Shown here piece after piece: positions 24,131 through 36,142 of a stretch of 64,000 bases of DNA. The stretch is from Chamaecyparis obtusa (taxonomy: Eukaryota > Streptophyta > Pinopsida > Cupressales > Cupressaceae). The stretch is from the NCBI GenBank assembly GCA_027943335.1, contig BSBK01000970.1:558001-622000 (forward strand). The letters are read 5' to 3'. Positions within the stretch are counted from its first letter, which is position 1, and every line of letters starts with the position of its first letter. The notes beneath the pieces are model-generated. The model was not told where the DNA came from, did no database searches, and saw only the letters and a program-made list of their open reading frames with translations. Both the position numbers and the translations under genes were made by a program.

Positions 24131-25570
24131 TCAATAATTGGGACAAGAGAAATGACAAGGCAATTTGAGTGAGATGGAGGCTTAGGAAGATTTTTTATTT
24201 TTGGCCAAAGAAGAGGCATCATGTGATAAAGAATTACAAGAGGTGTAATTTATGACATTACACACACATATATGGTCTTATAGTGAATGAATCATAGATT
24301 GTAACCTTAGTCTACCATAGACTTTTAATAGTAGGGAGGCCAACAAAATACTTTTGTTATTTTCCTAGCCAAACTATTTATATTTGATATATAACTTTTG
24401 GATTTAATGAATTGACATGGTAGGTTATTTTTCTCTCTAAACTTCCTTATTGGTTTTTCTCTTTCCTATACAACATTATTGGACATACATTAAAAAATCA
24501 TGTCAGATGTAACTTTTCTATATTATAATGGTAAAAATTATATACTTTCCATTTTTATCCTTTATTTTGACTCTTTTTGACAAGGTTGTCTTTTATGCAA
24601 TAATCATTATATAAGTAGTATATGTCTACACTAGCAGTTGGCACATTCTTTGAAGCTAACTTAGTTTTGCCTCTATACATTCCAAGGGAATAATCTCTAT
24701 CATTATTTTATCCATTCACATACCTATTTTGTAAGCATGACATGAAATTGAGCCACACCTTTTTAAAATTCAAAATTTCAATTGAGCCCATGAAGCCCCC
24801 CAACAAGTCTTTGATATTTGTTTGCAAACCATTAAGTTGACCTAACTAGAAGTTTGACCAAGAAAAATACCGCTTCGTTATCAAGCTCCACATAAATATT
24901 TATAAACATTTTTAATCTATTTATAGATAACAAAATATAAAACAAACTAACTTATCCATCAAATTCAACAAGTCAGTTTATTATATGAATCATCAATTCC
25001 ACCCATAGAAATTGATTTCACCACAAAATTCAGCCATATTATGTCAATTAAATATCACCTTCAAAATAAGATATCCAAATAAAATGATATGGAATATATA
25101 ATATTTTAAAATCAAATTTCTTCTAGATAAAGGACTGATTTTCAATGACAAATCTATTTTGAAAGGAATCACGGGGGAGGTATGTACCAATTTTATATAG
25201 AAAAGCTTATTCAGCCGGCTGTTTATCAGGGAACCCATGATCAATATACCAGCTGTTTAATACCCACAAGATTGAATTACTATATCCATGATTTAACAAT
25301 ATTTACACCACAAACCATAACGTCCATAACATTATACCAATCACTCGAGGTACAAATTTTATATACAAGCATTTCAGATACAAAAACTAAATAAAAACTA
25401 CACTAAACTACAATCTGCCTGAAATGTAAGCTATATATGTACTACAGAAATCATATATATAATTTATGGCACTCTCTATCCCACACAATTTATATGTAGT
25501 TCTATGCTCTAGGAATCCTCACTCTGAACTAAAAGCTTACATAATATGTAGGATAATAAGGCAGCAATAT
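24131..25570. other. Intergenic, 3' flank of PSK gene B
   Basis: AT-rich, no gene recognised. The right part (about 25450-25570) is presumably the 3' UTR and terminator region of the minus-strand PSK gene B. Confidence 0.5.
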
Positions 25571-26632
25571 CTAGGGATGTTTTGAATAGATATAATCAGT
25601 GTGAGCTGCTAATTTTCTTCTGTCCATGCATTCTTCTTCATCCCCATTATTCTCACATTCAGTAGTAACACTTATTGGATCTTTTTCTTCAACGGTGCTA
25701 GAAATTAACTGCAGTACAATCCCACCATGGAACAGAAAATTAGAAAACATAACCCAATGAATCCCAAGAAAACATAATTTCCAAAGTTTGCAATCTTAAG
25801 ATAGATCCCAGTTATCAATAGAGAAAAACATATTTGATAAATCTTAAACTGTGCTTTACCTCTCTTTGATCTTTTGTGGACAACGTGAAGGCTTTTATGG
25901 TTCCTGAATACACTAAAATGTGAAAAATTCAATGATTAAAGATATTAGATTTTTATTATCTAGTAATTTTCTGAATTTAGATTGTAGATATTTTTTTACT
26001 TATATTTTGGACTATATTTTATAATACATTAATATGATACTGAGAATTGTGTTAGAAACAAAAAGATGAATAATATAATATGATCTATGAAAATGGTCTA
26101 CATAATCAAATCTAAAACTTGAAAAGAAATTATCAAATAATTTTTCTCAACTTAATGAATACCTAACAACATTTAGATTTATTGCATACTTTTATGCTAA
26201 CAAGCAGAAAAGATAATAAACAATGAATTATGTTGTTGTTTCTGGGTTCAATTGTGTAAGAATTTTTAACATCAACTTTTCGAATCATACTAGCGATTCA
26301 TCATTTTTCTGCGCCTGCTACTCTGTTGCATCCTAATGATAAATAACAGAATGTGATTTGAAACGTTGATGTTAAGAATTCTTACACAATGAATCTCAGA
26401 AACAACAACATTATAAAAATATAATAATTTTAAACAAAGAATTTTCAGCCACTTGCTGTACTCCATTTTCTAAACTAGTTAGTAACTATATAAGTAAATA
26501 ATCTGATTGAAAGAAGAACAAACCTCCTCCATTTAACTGCCTAGCCATTGCTACAGACTGTAAAAGGATAATACACATCATGAAAAAACAGAGGTGTGCA
26601 TGCTTCACTGAGTCCCTGCTCACTTTCGCCAT
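25571..26632 (-). CDS. PSK: Phytosulfokine precursor, copy B (peptide YIYSK)
   Basis: Three exons on the minus strand: 26632-26524, 25903-25860 and 25708-25571 (stop TAG 25573-25571), giving 96 aa with GT-AG introns and all phases kept. Exons 1 and 2 match copy A in length exactly (109 and 44 nt). The signal peptide begins MAKVSRDSVKHAHLCFFMMC. The C-terminus has two Cys (CX8C), then ECMDRRKLAAHTD before YIYSK (25580-25594) and HP. This is the PSK precursor signature, with position 5 of the peptide Lys instead of Gln as well as Ser at position 4. The exon 3 start at CTGCAG is preferred, since the alternative AG at TTTCTAG shifts into a stop. Secreted peptide hormone precursor by family. It is open and plausible, but the altered peptide may change activity. 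It lies about 15.2 kb from copy A, same strand. Confidence 0.9.
26231..26410. mobile_element. Palindromic MITE-like element in PSK-B intron 1
   Basis: Two 57-bp inverted arms, 26231-26287 and 26354-26410, about 85-90% complementary by eye, surround a 66-bp centre. Ends are TGTTGTTGTT and AACAACAACA. TTA flanks both sides (26228-26230 and 26411-26413), consistent with a 3-bp target-site duplication as made by PIF/Harbinger-type elements. Copy A intron 1 is about 160 bp shorter and lacks it, so it is an insertion after duplication. A transcript would fold into a long hairpin. Confidence 0.7.
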
Positions 26633-26704
26633 TTTGATGTACAACAATCACTACAGGAACTTTAGTGTCTTGATGTTCTTATTGATTAATATCCTATAAA
26701 CTGC

Positions 26705-26806
26705 TCATCTATATAGGTAGGATTACAGAGAAATAAAATAAATACTGAAATACCTATAAAGAAGAACCTGTAAAGTTTGCTATTGCACACGCATTTGATC
26801 ATGTCA
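26705..26806 (-). promoter_or_regulatory. Promoter region of PSK gene B
   Basis: A TATA-like CTATATAG lies at 26716-26709, about 77 bp before the ATG. At 26788-26806 (minus strand TGACATGATCAAATGCGTG) is the block shared with PSK gene A at one mismatch. Proposed from position and conservation only. Confidence 0.55.
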
Positions 26807-26819
26807 TGTAATATATTTA

Positions 26820-28718
26820 TAATGATAATCCCAATCCACCTACCAAAAATTAATAATTAGAACAATCTAGGTGGACCAAAGGGAAAAATAGTCAAATTCC
26901 AAATATTAAAAACAGTTTAACCTAATCTTCATTTTTAAATATTTATATCAAAATTAAGGCTTTGACTGGTGATGGCATTAGAGTTAAAATATGTTTATAT
27001 ATAAATCTAATTAAAATATTTTATTTTTTTATGGCATTTTTTTTATGATGAATCATGGAATATGATTTGAAATTTCATTCAGAAAGATAAACACAATTGA
27101 ATGAAATCTTCAATGCTAATTGAAATACTGTCAAATAGTTCTGATTGATATTGTATTATATAATTTAGAAAATTAAATAAATTAGTCTTATAGATATTTA
27201 GTTTGTTTTCTAAAAAGTTTTATTTGAGTATCAGACATATATTATTAAAGGTTTTATTTTTTTTTAAAGATAGATGTTTAAAAAAATATTGTATGTTGTT
27301 TTTTTATAACTTCATGATTAGTTCTCAGAGATGGTTTATGGAGGATCTCTTATAAGAAGTTTGATTGTTGATACTACTAAGGGGAGTCTCAAGCATTATC
27401 ATCTCATTCAAACCATTGAGTTCAATGGTCCAATGTACACACAATTTGTGAACAAAACTACCCAGCAAGCTTATTGGCCTAGTGGAGGTTTCAATCTTCC
27501 TTACCAACAAAACAATGTTGTGATTTGATCATTATATGATATTCTATTCCACATAATGTGTGCTATTTGAATTGAATTGAATTCTATATATGTAGACTTG
27601 ATATTGAAAGATGTAAATTTGAATTTAGTGTACATAAATCTAAATTAATAATTAATAAAAAATTAATAAATTTTTATAATCTTTGATATGTTTGACCTTC
27701 TTTTCTCATATTTAAACCAATAAAAACAAACAATAAGTACAAATACTTTCAAAGAATCTATTAAATTATGAAAATCATATCATCTTTAGTCAAATCTATT
27801 ATATATAATTTAAAATATAAGATAAAAAATTAAATTAAAGATACAATAATTTAAAAATGATGTAATGCTGATGTAAATTTCTTGTTTGATCCACTTATTT
27901 TCTCTATCAAGTCTAAAATACTAGATATGGACTATATAAATTATTAAATATGTTCCTCAATTGAGGTTTAAATAGCTCAAGGAAACAATCTCTAACCGTA
28001 GGAAAGAAAAGGTGAAATACACATAATAATGGAACTTTATATAACAATACCTTCTACTCTGATATAACATCAATATTGTTTAACCATATCGAGCAATTTT
28101 AGGGTTAATATACTGCGTTTAGTACATCAGTTGATTGATTCAGTTGTACTCATTCATTCAACACTTATTCACAAAATTTAAAAATATTATGTATGGAATG
28201 ATTTTCATATTGCTATGAAGCAAATATGCATGATTGTATAGCAATTAGTTATAAGCTTAAGTTTGTCATTAGATAGCGTGAAGAAATAATATAGAGTGTG
28301 CTGGTTTATAAAAGAGTAATTAATATTGAAGAAAAAAATAAATAGATACATATTGTGAAGTATCAAAGGTGGGTGATGAGATTTAAAATATTTTTTTACA
28401 TGATTTGTTGATTGGAATAGAAAATGTAATAATATATGTGATATGAAAATAATTGTAATAGGTAAAAGTACAAATGTGTGTCATACTTTTATAAAGGAAA
28501 ATATCAACATCAAGCAAATTGTTCAACATCAAGCAAATTGTTCAACTTTAACGACATAAAAGTAGCATTTATGTTTAAAATTTGAAGATGATGTAAATTC
28601 ATGAAATATGTAAAAGTGGATGAAGTTTATACTATAATTTTTTTTAAAAAAATTGAACAAGAATTGACACAATTTTTAAATTTTTGATGTGCATTTTTTA
28701 ATTGTTGAAAAATTAGGA
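26820..28718. other. Intergenic, AT-rich
   Basis: No gene recognised except the small ORF at 27331-27528 (separate entry). A short palindrome lies near 27069-27112 (arms TTGAAATTTCATTCA and TGAATGAAATCTTCAA). Confidence 0.5.
27331..27528 (+). other. Small ORF, possible exon or relic, unrecognised
   Basis: A 65-codon ORF starting with ATG (MVYGGSLIRSLIVDTT) and ending TAKQ-free, with a balanced composition (GPMYTQFVNKTTQQAYWPSG) unlike the surrounding AT-rich noise. It is preceded by TTCTCAG, so it could be a last exon whose upstream exons are lost or unrecognised. I do not recognise the family. It is divergent from PSK gene B and about 700 bp from its start. It may be chance. Confidence 0.25.
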
Positions 28719-29641
28719 TTTAGTGTTATAATGATTTTAGAATAACTGAGAGGGGGGATGAATCAGTTATGCTTTGGTCCAAATGTACCAATTGAACTTT
28801 TAAACACTTCAACCAACTTAGATCTAATCAGCAATCCACTCGGTCTCTATAGAATATAATCAATAACATAAACTTGCAGTCCACTGTCCAAAAGTAATCA
28901 ACTTGTAGAATATAAAACATAACACATCAAATAACATTCACACGAGTATGACACAAGGATTTAACGTGGAAACCCAATTTGAGAAAAACCACCAGTAACA
29001 TGCTACCAAATTTTCACTCTTTTGAAGTGAGCTCTGTGAGGAGCCAACCCTATTAAAGGTTACAATACACACTGCTAAGTGGAACCCTGTTAAAGGATTT
29101 AATCACCATGTTAAGAGTGGCCTTGTTAGAGGACTTAAGAACATTCCAGTAGAATGTCACCTTGATTAAAGAGTTTGCAAATGACTGTTAGGTCAACCTT
29201 GATTAAAAAATTTTGACCGATACAATGGTTAGAAAGTAACACTAGGTTCTGATCTAAAACATACAACTCACTTTGCAAATATAGATCCAATAAGCTCATA
29301 TGTTGATCCACTAACTGGCCTTCATTATCATCTTCATCTCTGATCTACTCAAAAATCCCTTCAATTAATCACATCAACTCTGTTCAGCTCTTCACAACTC
29401 TTCTCAGCCTTCTACTTAGGTTCATCAATCAACTGAATCAACTTCACCTATATCATAACCTAAAATTAGGTCATCCATATACCTCCTTGATTAGGTAGCT
29501 TAATCTTTTGTCACTTAATCTCTTCCATAGATCTCAAGTTTAGGTCAAATTCATCAAATCCTTCCAACATTTTGTTCTTCTCCTTATCCTTCCAAATACC
29601 TCTCAAAACTTCTTCTCGAATCCATTAGAAAATGGTTTACC

Positions 29642-30772
29642 TATTAGGAATGAATGCTAAATGTTTGGCAACCATTCTGTAGTAGTTGTTGTTGCATTCA
29701 TGACTATGATTGTCATTGATGTCAACATAGTGATCTTCTAAAGACTTGCAAAGAATTAGACAAAGTTTGAATTAGCGCATGTGGGTTATTGCAGTTGGAG
29801 CTATGTGATGTTGAGGATATACTCTTTGATATGTTATATGTCTATGGTTAAGAGTGCGGACAATAATTCTTTTATTCATGGAAGTTATGAGCATTTTGGT
29901 GGAAGCAGTATTCAGGCAGTGTTCCTGAGTAGCAGTTTGTGAAAATCGGATGATATCTCCTAATCGGGATGGAATCTAATTTTGCATAGTTAAAGACACA
30001 TTGATAGTGATGTGGATGACAACGCAAACTTTGAGGTCACATGAATGAAGATTTATTGTATTTGGAAGTTGATAGTTTTGTGTAATTTTAATGTAGCGTG
30101 TGGAAACTTTTATTTTGTAATTGTATGCTGACTCATTTGTAATTATTTGAATGTGGTATAAAGGAAGGAATGTGTTTCCTTGTTGTTATGTAGAAGAGGA
30201 TAGTAGTGTATGATAAATGAAGTGAAGAAAAGAGCTAAACGTGAAAGTGAATTGTGAAGGAAGACATGCGAAGTACAAAGATCTGAAATTGAGATCTGGT
30301 GTAACAGTGAGTGCAGTTTGGCACAGTCAGAGAAGAGGTAATATATTATTATGTTGAGTAATAAAAAGATTATTTGGATAGTGTGTTCAGTGATCTTACC
30401 CTGAAGTTGTTTGGGCAGTGGGTCCTTCTCTCTTCCATAACTCTTAATAGGGTTAGAATCTTTTAACAGGGATTCATATGTACTGAATGTATTTCATAAG
30501 ATTCCTAACAAAGTCCATCCTTTCACAAGGAATATTCATATTAGTGCATATTTTTTGGGCATCATTCCCACTAGGGTTTACTCTTTGATCAAGAGGTTCC
30601 CTAGTCAACATATCTTGTGTCATTGTGTTATTGTGTATGAATATCTTTCTATGGTTGGTAATTATATTGCTTACATAGTTTAATGTTGTTGAAGTTGATA
30701 AAAGTTATAATTATCTGATAACTGATTCACCCCCCCCCTCTTAGTTATCTTGGTGGACTTTACTTTCTAACA
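29642..30772 (+). repeat. 5' LTR of nested Copia
   Basis: 1,131 bp, aligned end to end with 34978-36142. The end of the LTR has a hairpin with a C-rich loop (GATAACTGA at 30717-30725 and TTAGTTATC at 30741-30749). Confidence 0.93.
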
Positions 30773-30828
30773 ATTGGTATTAGAGCGGCAGGTCCTTGAA
30801 AAAGAAGTTTAATAGCTTAAGGAGATCC

Positions 30829-32337
30829 ATGGCAAATTTCAGGAAAGAAAGCCCTAAGTTTGATGGAGTAAATTTTGGCAGCTGGAAAGAAAAGATGAAG
30901 ACACACCTGCTGTGTTTAGGACCAAGTTATTGGTTGATTACAAAGAATGATAAGACTATCATTGAAGAGGACAATCTTGAAACATGTACTACTAATGAGA
31001 GAGATCTATTCATGTGTAACATACTTGCAAGAGAAGAACTTTTGACAGCCCTTTCGGAGATTGAGTACAGTCAGGTAAAATGTTTGAAAAAATCTCATAA
31101 AATTTGGAAAGCTTTACACTCTACTTTTAAAGGTGATGAACATGCAAAAATAGTTAGATTACATATATGGATATGTGCATTTGAGGATATAAGAATGTTG
31201 GAAGATGAATCATTTAGAAGCTATATTGGTAGAATGTCAGAAATTGTTATAGACATAAAATCTTGTGGAGGAACAAAGACAGAGAATGAAGTGATATGAA
31301 AAATTCTAAGGACATTGACTCCTGTATTTAAGCAGACAACATAGATGATTGAACAAGTTATACCTTGTACTACAAAATTTACAAGAGAGACTCTTCTTGG
31401 AAGATTGGAAGTAGAAAAGATGAACCTGAGGTTATCAGAAGACTTACCTAGAATGTAGACAGCATTCAGTGCTCTTAGTGTTCGCCCTACTTTGTCAAGA
31501 AGCATCAGTGTGAGCGGAGATTATGTTGGAAGCAGAAGATCTAGAAATGAAGAAGACAAGAAGATTGAAGAAGGTATTTCCTTGCTTGTGAAGAGAGAAC
31601 CAAACGGTAAGAAAATTTTTAAATGTTGGACTTGTCAAGAATATGGTCATTTTGCATCTAAATGTCCTAAGAGAGTTAAAAACTACAGAAACAATTTCAA
31701 ACCTAGAAGATCTAAGGAATGTTATTATGCTAATGATGAAGATCTTGAAGCTAGTATAGAGAGAACTTTAAGTGAAAGTGATAATGAGAATAATGATGAC
31801 ATAAGATTTGTAGCAATTAAAGAAGAAAATTCTGAAACTGATGTTAAGGAAGAAAAAGCCTTAGTTTCTCAAGTTGAAAAGAAAGCTGATTGGATTATAG
31901 ATAGTGGTTGTTCACATCATATGACTGGAGACATGAAAAAGTTCATAAAGTTTAACGAATATGATGGAGGAGTTGTTAGAGTTGGAAATAATGCACCTTG
32001 TTTGATTAAAGGTATAGGATCTATTACTCTTGATGGAAAGACTAATACTGATGATGTCTATTTTATGGATGGATTGTAACATAATATTTTGAGTGTTGGA
32101 CAGTTAGTTGATAAGGGATATCGAGTTTGGTTTACTGAGAAAACTTGTGTGATAAAAGATAAAGATGGAAATCTGATTGGAACTGGATCTAGAACCAGAG
32201 GTAATGTATTTCAGTTGAATCCCACTGAGATGACATGTTTGATTACTAAAATTGATGACAGTTGGTTATGGCATAGAAGGTTTTGTCATATAAACTTTGA
32301 CAACATTGTGAAAGTAAACTTACTACACTTGCAGTAA
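30829..32337 (+). pseudogene. Nested Copia gag-protease
   Basis: Start ATG 30829 (MANFRKESPKFDGVNFGSW). One frame runs to about 32337 with stops at 31297, 31342, 31456 and 32077. Domains: DUF4219/UBN2-type gag (NFGSWKEKMKTHLLCLG; KIWKALHSTFKGDEHAK); an intact CCHC knuckle CWTCQEYGHFASKC near 31623-31664; aspartic protease active site WIIDSGCSHHMTGD near 31890-31930; GAG-pre-integrase [14 protein letters not shown] near 32265. The frame is then lost near 32337. The gag would assemble and package RNA and the protease would cut the polyprotein, but this copy is broken. Confidence 0.92.
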
Positions 32338-32342
32338 GAGAT

Positions 32343-34095
32343 TTGCTTAAAATTATGAAGCCTACTAACATGATTTGTAAAGAATGTGTGATGGCTAAAC
32401 ATAAGAGAAGTTCTTTTCCCAGTAAGAAGTTTACATCTGCAGAAAAGCTAGAAATTGATCATACAGATTTGAGCAGTCCTACCAAGACTAGAGGATTCTA
32501 TGGAGAAAGGTATTTTATGATTCTTGTTGATGATTTTAAAAGAATGATGTGGATTGCATTTCTTAAAGAAAAATCTGAAGCATTTGATAAGTTTAAGATT
32601 GTTAAGAATAAAGTTGAGAATGAATCTGGAATGAAGATTAAATGTTTGAGATTTGATAGAGGTGGAGAATTTACTTCTAGAGAGTTTAACACCTTTTGTG
32701 AAGAAAATGGCATTAAGAGACAGTTCTCAACCCCAAGAACACCTGAACAAAATGGTATTGCGAAAAGAAGGAATAGATCGGTGACTGAAGCAGCAAGAGC
32801 TATGTTATTCAAGAATGATTTGGTGAAGATATTTTGGACAGAAGTAGTGAACACAGCAGTATATACAATGAACAAAGTACAAATCAGAGAAGAGACAAAC
32901 AAGACACCTTATGAATTATGTGATTTGTTGAATGAAATCCACAGTGAAGTCATTGAAGAGCCTACACCTAAAGTGAGATCTGAGACAGTCGCACCTAGCA
33001 AGAGTTTGTTAAGAAATCATCCTATTGGAAAAATTATTGGAAGCATCAAAAGAGGAGTTCTAACTCAAAATAAGGTACAAGAACAGTTATGTTTGATTTT
33101 TCAAATTAAACGTAAAATTACTAGTGAAGCTTGTGAAGATGAAAGTTGGACTAATTCTATGAAAGAAGAACTAGATCAAATTGAAAAGAACAAGACATGG
33201 GAATTGGTCCTTAGACCTAAAGACAACAATGTTATTGGAACTAAATGGGTATTCAGAAACAAGATGAATGAAAAAGGAGAAGTAGTAAGAAACAAAGCAA
33301 GATTGGTATGTAAGGGATACTCACAACAAGAAGGAATTGACTATGAAGAAACCTTTGAACCTATTGCAAGAATTGAAATAGTAAGAATGTTCTTGGCCTA
33401 TGCAGCTTACAAAAAATTCAAAGTATATCAAATGGATGTGAAGTCAACATTTCTGAATGGAGAATTGGAAGAAGTCTACATTGAGCAGCCTAAAGGTTTT
33501 CCTTTGAATCAAGAAGGAAACATGGTATGAAAACTAAAGAAAGCTTTATATGGACTAAAACAAGCACCTATAAATTGGTATGCAAGATTGGACAAGTATT
33601 TGTTAAAGTTGGGATTTACAAAAGGAACAACTAATAGAAATCTGTACACAAAAGAAATTGAAAATGGTTTGTTGGTTATAGTTATTTTCATTGATGACAT
33701 TATTTTTGGAGGAGAAGATGAAGCTAGTGACAAATTTGTTGATGAAATGAAGACTGAATTTGAAATGAGTATGATTGGTGAAATGAAATACTTTTTGGGA
33801 TTACAGATAACACAAAACAATGATGGTATCTTTGTAAGTTAGACAAAGTACCTAAATGGCTTGTTGAAAATATTTGGAATGGAGAATTGTAAACCAGTTG
33901 GAACACCTATGGTAACTGGACATAAGTTATCTAGCACAGATGAGACTCCTGCAGTAGAATAGAAGAATTACAGATCCATGATTGGAGGACTGCAGTATTT
34001 GACACATACAAGACCTGATATAGCACATTCAATTGGAATTGTAGCAAGATTTCAAGCTGAACCTAGACAATCGCATTATGTAGCATTAAGAGGAT
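32343..34095 (+). pseudogene. Nested Copia integrase-RT, with internal deletion
   Basis: After a frameshift, integrase reads [31 protein letters not shown] and [12 protein letters not shown]. The catalytic Glu of the usual VVER position is Lys (AAA). The integrase C-terminus jumps from [10 protein letters not shown] to [10 protein letters not shown], so a segment of the C-terminal domain and hinge is deleted. RT follows: [58 protein letters not shown], stop at 33528, then KKALYGLKQAPINWYA, FIDDIIFGGEDEAS and FLGLQI. The FIDD motif has the two catalytic Asp residues. Stops and the deletion make it non-functional. Confidence 0.92.
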
Positions 34096-34597
34096 ACTGA
34101 GATATTTAAGAGGCACAATGGACTATGGATTGTGGTATGAAAAATCTGATGATTTTATCCTATGTGCATATACAAATGCTAATTGGGGAGGCAGTGTTGA
34201 TGATAAGAAAAGCACCAGTGATGGAGCATTTTTCCTTGGAGGAAGATTGGTTTCTTGGCTAAGCAAGAAGCAGAATTGTATCTCATAGAGCATAGGAGAA
34301 GAAGAATATGTAGCAACAACAAACAATTGTAACCAAATAATTTGGATGAAGCAAATGCTAAAGGATATTGGAATAAAGTTTGTTGAACCTATTGTCATAC
34401 ATTGTGACAACACCAACATAGTTAGTATGTCTAAGAATCATGTATTACATTCTAAGACAAATCATATAGAGTTCAAGTATCATGTTGTAAGAGAGAAAGT
34501 TGTTGAGAAAGAAGTCAGACTTGAGTACATAAGTACAAAGGAGCAGATAGCAGATATATTTGAGTATCTGAGAGGTATGCTTGGGGTTATGCTCTAG
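34096..34597 (+). pseudogene. Nested Copia RNase H
   Basis: Copia RNase H after a frameshift near 34095: RYLRGTMDYGLWYEKSDDF, YTNANWGGSVDDKKSTSDGA, SWLSKKQNCIS, then a stop (originally SIGEEEYVATTNNCNQIIW), CDNTNIVSMSKNHVLHSKTNHIE and KEQIADIF. It would remove the RNA strand during cDNA synthesis. Broken by frameshift and stop. Confidence 0.9.
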
Positions 34598-34977
34598 CCT
34601 ACTTTTGAGAAGTGATGCAGTTGGTTGCATCCATCCAGTGGTATATGAGCCTTATCTTTCTTCTGGACTAGATGTTGGTACTTCCTCTATGGGGGAGTAT
34701 GTGTATCTGAGCTGAGTCATGAGGACTCTAGTGAATGTATTTTCTGAATAGTGTCTTTTGACATTGGAGTTTTTGTTGAAATAGTGATGAAATTTATGTC
34801 ATTGATGTCAATGGGAGAGAAGTGTACATTAAAAAAAAAAATTGTACTATCTGAATAGGAAAACGAAGCAAGATTTGATTGATGAAGAGGATTTGAAGCA
34901 GCAGTGTTGCAATATTGGACTTTTGGAACTTTGGATGTTTTTTCATCTATGTTTCCATCAATTCCAATGGGGGATAT

Positions 34978-36142
34978 TGTTAGGAATGAATGCTAAATGT
35001 TTGGCAGCCATTCTATATCAGTTGTTGTTGCATTTATGACTATGATTGTCATTGATGTCAACATAGTGACTTTCTGAAGACTTGCAGAGAAGTAGACAGA
35101 GTTTGAATTTGTGCACATGGTTTATTGCAGTTGGAGCTATGTGATGTTGAGGATATACTCTTTGATATGTTATATGTCTATGGTTAAGATTACAAATAGT
35201 AATTCTTTTATTCATGGAAGTTATGAGCATTTTGGTGGAAGCAGTATTTAGGCAGTGTTCCTGAGTAGCGGTTTGTGGAAATCGAATGATATCTCCTAAT
35301 CGGGATGGAATCTGGTTTTGTGCAGTTAAAGGGAAGTTGAAGACACATTGATAGTGACCTGGATGATAGCAAAAACTTTGAGGTTGCATGAATGAAGATT
35401 TATTGTATTTGGAAGCCTACAGTTTTGTGTAATTTTAATGTAGCGTGTGGAAACTTTTATTTTGTAATTGTATGCCGACTCATTTGTAATTATTTGAGTG
35501 TGGTATGAAGGAAGGAATGTGTTTCCTTTTTTTTATGTAGAAGAGGACAACAGTGTATGATATATGAAGTGAAGAAAAGAGCTAAATGTGAAAGCGAATT
35601 ATGAAGGAAGACATGCGAAGTACAGGGATCTAAAATTGAGATCTGGTGTAACAATGAGTGTGGTTTGGCACAGTCAAAGAAGAGGTAACATATTATTCTA
35701 TTGATTAATACAAATATTATTTGGACAGTGTGTTCAGTGATCTTACCTTGAAGTTGTTTGGGCAGTGGGTCCTTTTGTCTTCCATAACTCTTAACAGGGT
35801 TAGAATCTTTTAACAGGGATTCAAAATCTCCTAACAAGGATTCATATGTACTGAATGTATTTCATAAGACTCCTAATAGAGTCCATCTTTTTACAAGGAA
35901 TATTCATATTAGTGCATCTTTTATGGGCATCATTCCCACCGAGGTTTACTCTTTGATCAAGAGGTTCCCTAGTCAACATATCTTGTGTCATTGTGTTATT
36001 GTGTATGAATATCTTTCTATGGTTGGTAATTATAGTGCTTACATGGTTTAATGTTGTTGAAGTTGATAAAATTTATAATTATCTGATAACTGATCCACCC
36101 CCCCCCCCTCTCAATTATCTTGGTGGACATTACTTTCTAACA
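34978..36142 (+). repeat. 3' LTR of nested Copia
   Basis: 1,165 bp. It is longer than the 5' copy partly through a small duplication near 35820-35850 (an extra TCCTAACAAGGATTCA-like segment). The C-rich hairpin recurs at 36085-36119. Confidence 0.93.

Larger units (their letters stand above)
29642..36142 (+). mobile_element. Complete decayed Copia nested in host LTR (TSD TTACC)
   Basis: A 6,501-bp element on the + strand with LTRs 29642-30772 (1,131 bp) and 34978-36142 (1,165 bp). TTACC is duplicated at 29637-29641 and 36143-36147. PBS 30775-30786 is TGGTATTAGAGC, one change from the initiator Met-tRNA match. The PPT before the 3' LTR is AATGGGGGATAT. The 5' LTR start is mutated TG to TA. 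Coding order gag, protease, integrase, RT, RNase H is Copia. It inserted inside the 3' LTR of the host Copia, so it is the younger of the two. Confidence 0.95.

Noticed and set aside
27069..27112. Short palindrome as second MITE
   Set aside because: Arms of about 15 bp in AT-rich DNA and no TSD.
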